DNA of 64,000 nt from the NCBI RefSeq assembly GCF_047238125.1, contig NZ_JBDFMH010000001.1:434001-498000 (forward strand), read 5' to 3'. Of this stretch, positions 59,149-64,000 are shown in pieces; the first letter of the stretch is position 1, and every line of letters starts with the position of its first letter. The position numbers and the translations under genes are program-made. The DNA is from JBDFMH01 sp047238125. Lineage in GTDB: Bacteria; Pseudomonadota; Alphaproteobacteria; Sphingomonadales; Sphingomonadaceae. The notes under the pieces are model-generated. The model worked only from the letters and a program-made list of their open reading frames with translations. It was not told the DNA's origin and did not search any database.

Positions 59149-60942
59149 ATGCCGACCTATACCGCCCCGGTGCGCGAGAGCCGCTATGTGATGGATGCCG
59201 TGCTGGGGCTGGAGCGCTATGCCAACCTGCCCGGGTTCGCCAATGCGACGCCTGACATGGTCGAGGCGGTGCTGACCGAAGGCGCGAAGTTCTGCGAAGA
59301 CATGCTGTTCCCGCTCAATCAGAGTGGTGATCTGGAAGGATGCACGCGCCACGACGACGGCAGCGTGACGACGCCGGTCGGCTTCAAGGCTGCCTATGAC
59401 GCGTTCATGGCCGGCGGCTGGACGACGCTGGCCGGGCCGGAAGAGTTTGGCGGTCAAGGTTTGCCTCACGTCGTGGCGACCGCGTTCGAGGAATATCTGG
59501 TTTCCGCCAACATGGCGTTCGCGATGTACAACGGGCTCACGATGGGCGCGACCGCGGCGCTTCTGGCCAAGGGATCGGACGCGCAGAAGGCGCTTTATGT
59601 GCCCAAGATGGTGGCGGGCGAATGGTCCGGCACGATGAATTTGACCGAGCCGCATTGCGGCACCGATCTTGGCCTGATCCGCACCCGCGCCGAACCGCAG
59701 CCGGACGGGAGCTATCGGATAACAGGCACCAAGATCTTCATCTCGTCGGGCGAGCATGATCTGACGAGCAACATCGTCCACCTCGTGCTGGCCAAGATCA
59801 CGGGTGCGCCGGACACCGTGAAGGGCATCTCGCTGTTCGTCGTGCCGAAGTTCCTGCCCGACGCGAACGGCGACGCCGGGGAGCGCAATGCGCTTTCGTG
59901 CGGATCGATCGAACACAAGATGGGCATCCATGCGAACGCGACGTGCGTGATGAACTACGATGGCGCCACGGGCTGGCTGGTCGGCGAGGAGAATAAGGGC
60001 CTCGCGGCGATGTTCATCATGATGAATGCTGCCCGGCTCGGCGTCGGCCTGCAGGGGCTGGGACAGGGCGAGATCGCCTACCAGAATGCGGTCCAGTATG
60101 CGAAGGACCGTCGCCAGGGTCGGGCACTGACCGGCCCGGCCGAGCCGGATCAGAAGGCCGATACGCTGTTCGTCCACCCCGACGTCCGGCGGATGCTGAT
60201 GGAGGCGAAAGCCAATCTCGAAGGGTCGCGCGCGCTGTGCCTGTGGGGCGGGCTGCAGGTCGATCTCGCGCATCAGGCCCAGACGGCCGAGGAGCGCCAG
60301 GCCGCGGACGATCTGATCTCGCTGCTGACGCCGGTGATCAAGGGCTATGTCACCGATCTGGGCTACCAGATCGCCACCAATGCGCAGCAGATCTATGGTG
60401 GCCATGGCTACATCCGCGAATGGGGCATGGAGCAATATGTCCGCGATGCGCGGATCGCGATGATCTACGAAGGCGCCAACGGCGTTCAGGCGATGGATCT
60501 GGTGGGTCGCAAGCTGGGCAAGGACGGCGGCCGCGCAATCATGGCGCTGTTCGCCATCATCTCGGAAGAAATCGGGGCTGCGAAAGCCGATCCGGCCGCC
60601 GCGGACTATGCCGCGCGGCTGGAAAAGGCCGTTGGCGAGCTGCAGGCCGCGTCGATGTGGCTGATGCAGAATGGTCTTACCAAACCGAACAATGCCGGCG
60701 CCGCTGCCTATAGCTACATGACGCTGATGGGGATCGTGTCGATCGGCTGGATGTGGCTGAAGATGCTGCGTGCCTCGACCACTGCGATCGCGGCGGGCGA
60801 AGGCGATCGTGCGTTCCATGAGGCCAAGCAGGTGACGGCGCGCTTCTATGGCGAACGGATCCTGCCGGATGCGGGCGCGTTGCGGCGCAAGATCGAGGGC
60901 GGGGCGGAGGCGATCATGGCCCTGCCGGTCGAAGCCTTCTGA
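59149..60942 (+). CDS. Acyl-CoA dehydrogenase, long form with C-terminal extension
   Basis: 597 residues, longer than the 380-residue classical enzyme. It is of the type used for 3-methylmercaptopropionyl-CoA (DmdC) or long/branched substrates. FAD-binding and catalytic blocks are MNLTEPHCGTDLGLIRTRA, GTKIFISSGEHD, the Arg/Gly-rich IQIYGGHGYIREW-type segment (QQIYGGHGYIREWGMEQYVRDARIAMIYEGANGVQAMDLVGRKL) and a C-terminal helical domain typical of the extended family. GGAGCAGGA precedes the ATG. Regulation by the upstream MerR protein is likely from the 18-base spacing. Confidence 0.92.
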   Translation: MPTYTAPVRESRYVMDAVLGLERYANLPGFANATPDMVEAVLTEGAKFCEDMLFPLNQSGDLEGCTRHDDGSVTTPVGFKAAYDAFMAGGWTTLAGPEEFGGQGLPHVVATAFEEYLVSANMAFAMYNGLTMGATAALLAKGSDAQKALYVPKMVAGEWSGTMNLTEPHCGTDLGLIRTRAEPQPDGSYRITGTKIFISSGEHDLTSNIVHLVLAKITGAPDTVKGISLFVVPKFLPDANGDAGERNALSCGSIEHKMGIHANATCVMNYDGATGWLVGEENKGLAAMFIMMNAARLGVGLQGLGQGEIAYQNAVQYAKDRRQGRALTGPAEPDQKADTLFVHPDVRRMLMEAKANLEGSRALCLWGGLQVDLAHQAQTAEERQAADDLISLLTPVIKGYVTDLGYQIATNAQQIYGGHGYIREWGMEQYVRDARIAMIYEGANGVQAMDLVGRKLGKDGGRAIMALFAIISEEIGAAKADPAAADYAARLEKAVGELQAASMWLMQNGLTKPNNAGAAAYSYMTLMGIVSIGWMWLKMLRASTTAIAAGEGDRAFHEAKQVTARFYGERILPDAGALRRKIEGGAEAIMALPVEAF

Positions 60943-60955
60943 TCCGATACATCGC

Positions 60956-61040
60956 TGGTGCGGGCGGCGGGACTCGAACCCGCACTCCCGAGGGAAGCGG
61001 ATTTTAAGTCCGCTGCGGCTACCGGTTTCGCCACGCCCGC
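60956..61040 (-). tRNA. tRNA-Leu(TAA)
   Basis: 85 bases including an encoded CCA. It has an acceptor stem GCGGGCG/CGCCCGC, a long variable arm (CCCTCGGGAG) characteristic of Leu, and an anticodon loop CTTAAAA with anticodon TAA. It decodes UUA/UUG. Convergent with the acyl-CoA dehydrogenase gene. Confidence 0.96.
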
Positions 61041-61082
61041 ACCAGCGCACAAAGGCCCGCGTCGGGGCCCCCGGTCAAGCCC

Positions 61083-61361
61083 TCAGACATTCAGCCGCGC
61101 GCGCATCTCCTTGCCGGGCTTGAAATAGGGCACACGCTTGGCATCGACATCGACCGTGTCGCCGGTCCTCGGATTGCGCCCGGTGCGCGCATCACGCGCG
61201 CGCGTCGAGAAAGTGCCGAACCCGCGGAGCTCGACTCGTCCGGATGCAGCGAGCTGGTCGATCACCGCATCGAAGAAGAGCGCGACGATATGTTCGACTT
61301 CCTTCAGCGAGAGCTCTGGGTTCTCGCGCGCCAGCTTCTGCACGAGTTCAGATCTGATCAT
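61083..61361 (-). CDS. ihfB: Integration host factor beta subunit
   Basis: 92 residues. DNA-bending nucleoid protein of the HU/IHF family, active as an alpha-beta heterodimer. MIRSELVQKLARENPELSLKEVEHIVALFFDAVIDQLA, the core VELRGFGTFSTRARDARTGRNPRTGDTVDVDAKRVPYFKPGKEMR and the conserved intercalating Pro in GRNPRTG are visible. Its length and N-terminal MIRSELV are those of IHF-beta rather than HU. GGGGGA precedes the ATG. Confidence 0.94.
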   Translation of the reverse strand: MIRSELVQKLARENPELSLKEVEHIVALFFDAVIDQLAASGRVELRGFGTFSTRARDARTGRNPRTGDTVDVDAKRVPYFKPGKEMRARLNV

Positions 61362-61611
61362 TGCAATTCCCCCAATATGTGGTGCGACCCACCGTTGACC
61401 GCCTACGCCTTGCCGACCATCTGGCCCCGTCCCCACACAAGTGCCGTCCGATCAGGATCAACTATATAGTGCCGGCTATTTCGCCTCGGTAACGATTGCA
61501 ACATCTTGCTCAAGATTAGCGGAAAAACACCCGGTTTGCGATCGAATGGATACCGCTAGCGCCGGAGCGAAAATATGACCTCCGTCACTTTTGCGACGAG
61601 CCAAGCCATTG
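61362..61611. other. Intergenic region upstream of ihfB
   Basis: About 250 bases with no credible gene. It should carry the ihfB promoter on the minus strand; an AT-rich palindrome, actatatagt at 61461-61470, is a candidate -10 region. The remainder is low-complexity AT-rich for this genome. Confidence 0.4.
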
Positions 61612-61654
61612 AAAAAAAGCAAATGGGGCGCGGGGCAGTTGCCCCACGCCCCAT
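61612..61654 (-). terminator. Intrinsic terminator of rpsA
   Basis: A 15-base stem (atggggcgcggggca against tgccccacgccccat, one G-U/mismatch position) with a two-base loop. It is followed on the minus strand by TTTTTTT (61612-61618). It lies 30 bases after the rpsA stop. Confidence 0.9.
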
Positions 61655-61684
61655 CGCGCAGTTTCAGGTATGCCGGCCGGGCGA

Positions 61685-63394
<1,710 letters not shown>

Positions 63395-63730
63395 AGGGTT
63401 GGAGTTTCCTGTCGCTATATTTTTTCCGGCCATCCGGTTGGATCCGGAGGTCTTTTGGCCGAAATGCCGCCGCGGCCCCATGCCGACGACGGCGTCCGGC
63501 ACGCAGCGAGGCGGAGGGGCTTCACGCAAATGCGAAAAGGGTGCGCCACGCGTAGGGCATCGCCCCCGCCGTGCGCACCGACCTCCGCGGGTCGCAGCCC
63601 GCAGGACGGGCGCGCTATAGCGACGTAAGGGCCCGGGGGCAAGGTGTTGCGGCGAGCGTACCGGGTTGCCAGCCATGGCGCGCGCTCCTAATCCGGCCGA
63701 CTTTCCCGATCCCGGCGGAGACCCAAGATC
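63395..63730. other. Divergent rpsA/fabD intergenic region
   Basis: 336 bases without a believable gene. It holds the rpsA promoter and leader (minus strand), where AGGA lies about 13 bases before the ATG, and the fabD promoter. The frame stays open upstream of rpsA, but the sequence is Arg/Pro-rich and looks non-coding. No strong hairpin was noticed. Confidence 0.4.
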
Positions 63731-64000
63731 ATGCGTGCATTCCTGTTTCCTGGCCAGGGCAGCCAGTCCGTCGGCATGGGCGCCGGGCTTGCCGCGGCCA
63801 GCCCGGCCGCGCGCGAGACATTTCAGGAAGTGGACGACGCGTTGGTCCAGTCGTTGACGCGGCTGATGGCGGAAGGGCCGGAAGATCAGCTGGTGCTGAC
63901 CGAGAACGCCCAGCCGGCGATCATGGCAAACGCCATCGCGACACTGCGGGTTCTGGAGCGCGAGGGTGGCATCCGGCTCGCCGAGAAGGCGGATTATGTC
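63731..64000 (+). CDS. fabD: Malonyl-CoA-acyl carrier protein transacylase (5' part)
   Basis: The first 90 residues are present; the gene runs off the right edge. MRAFLFPGQGSQSVGMGAGLAAASPAARETFQEVDDAL is diagnostic for FabD, which loads malonate on acyl carrier protein in fatty-acid synthesis. The catalytic GHSLG lies beyond the window. GGAG lies ten bases before the ATG. Confidence 0.93.
   Translation, partial: MRAFLFPGQGSQSVGMGAGLAAASPAARETFQEVDDALVQSLTRLMAEGPEDQLVLTENAQPAIMANAIATLRVLEREGGIRLAEKADYV

Overview
The window is about 64 kb of GC-rich, densely packed alphaproteobacterial chromosome. Several things point to a Sphingomonas-like organism (Sphingomonadaceae): an Oar-like TonB receptor, a PopZ/DUF2497 protein, a TolC-family gene preceded by an isoaspartyl-methyltransferase-like gene, a LOV histidine kinase, a ferredoxin-type KorAB pair, and small palindromic repeats of a kind I recall from sphingomonad intergenic DNA. 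Genus assignment is inference; there is no 16S gene here.

Layout. 1-2.5 kb: tail of an unrecognised gene, guaA, then an orphan exported-protein gene between two related palindromes. 2.5-8.6 kb (-): a translationally coupled trio of DUF2891 protein, fused 5-oxoprolinase/hydantoinase and HerA-like ATPase. 8.7-14.9 kb: glutamine amidotransferase, glycine-zipper protein, D-2-hydroxyacid dehydrogenase, SH3-like protein and a large TonB receptor. 15.2-28.0 kb (+): a TPR protein and a complete type II secretion operon (prepilin peptidase, then gspC to gspN), mostly joined by 4-base start/stop overlaps, ending in a small unknown gene. 28.1-39.1 kb (+): a 12-gene Ter (TerD/TerA/DUF475) stress cluster carrying the ATP-grasp/PRTase-TRSP/HAD/StiP/CitE-like biosynthetic module, a TerD-trypsin fusion and an AIM24 protein.

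39.2-46 kb: tRNA-Cys, isoaspartyl methyltransferase-like protein, TolC-like channel, PopZ-like protein, S9 peptidase and a LOV-histidine kinase-receiver hybrid. 46-49.3 kb (-): pyrF, a LapA-like membrane protein and a large patatin-like lipase. 49.4-56 kb (+): histone-deacetylase-like hydrolase, korA-korB, photolyase and a cyclopropane-fatty-acid-synthase-like methyltransferase. 56-58.2 kb (-): an SDR and purF. 58.3-61 kb: hisI, a MerR regulator with a palindromic site and an acyl-CoA dehydrogenase, then tRNA-Leu. The right edge has ihfB and rpsA (-) and the start of fabD (+).

Functionally this is core metabolism (guaA, purF, pyrF, hisI, rpsA, ihfB, fabD) interleaved with two large systems. 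The T2SS operon should export folded proteins through the outer membrane. The Ter cluster should form a cytoplasmic/membrane, Ca2+-linked stress-response complex and make an unidentified nucleoside-like product. The most notable observations are the Ter cluster with its internal protease fusion, and a palindromic repeat that appears to have been captured as the N-terminus of GspE, with a related half-element in the GspJ leader. I saw no CRISPR array, prophage, IS element or rRNA.
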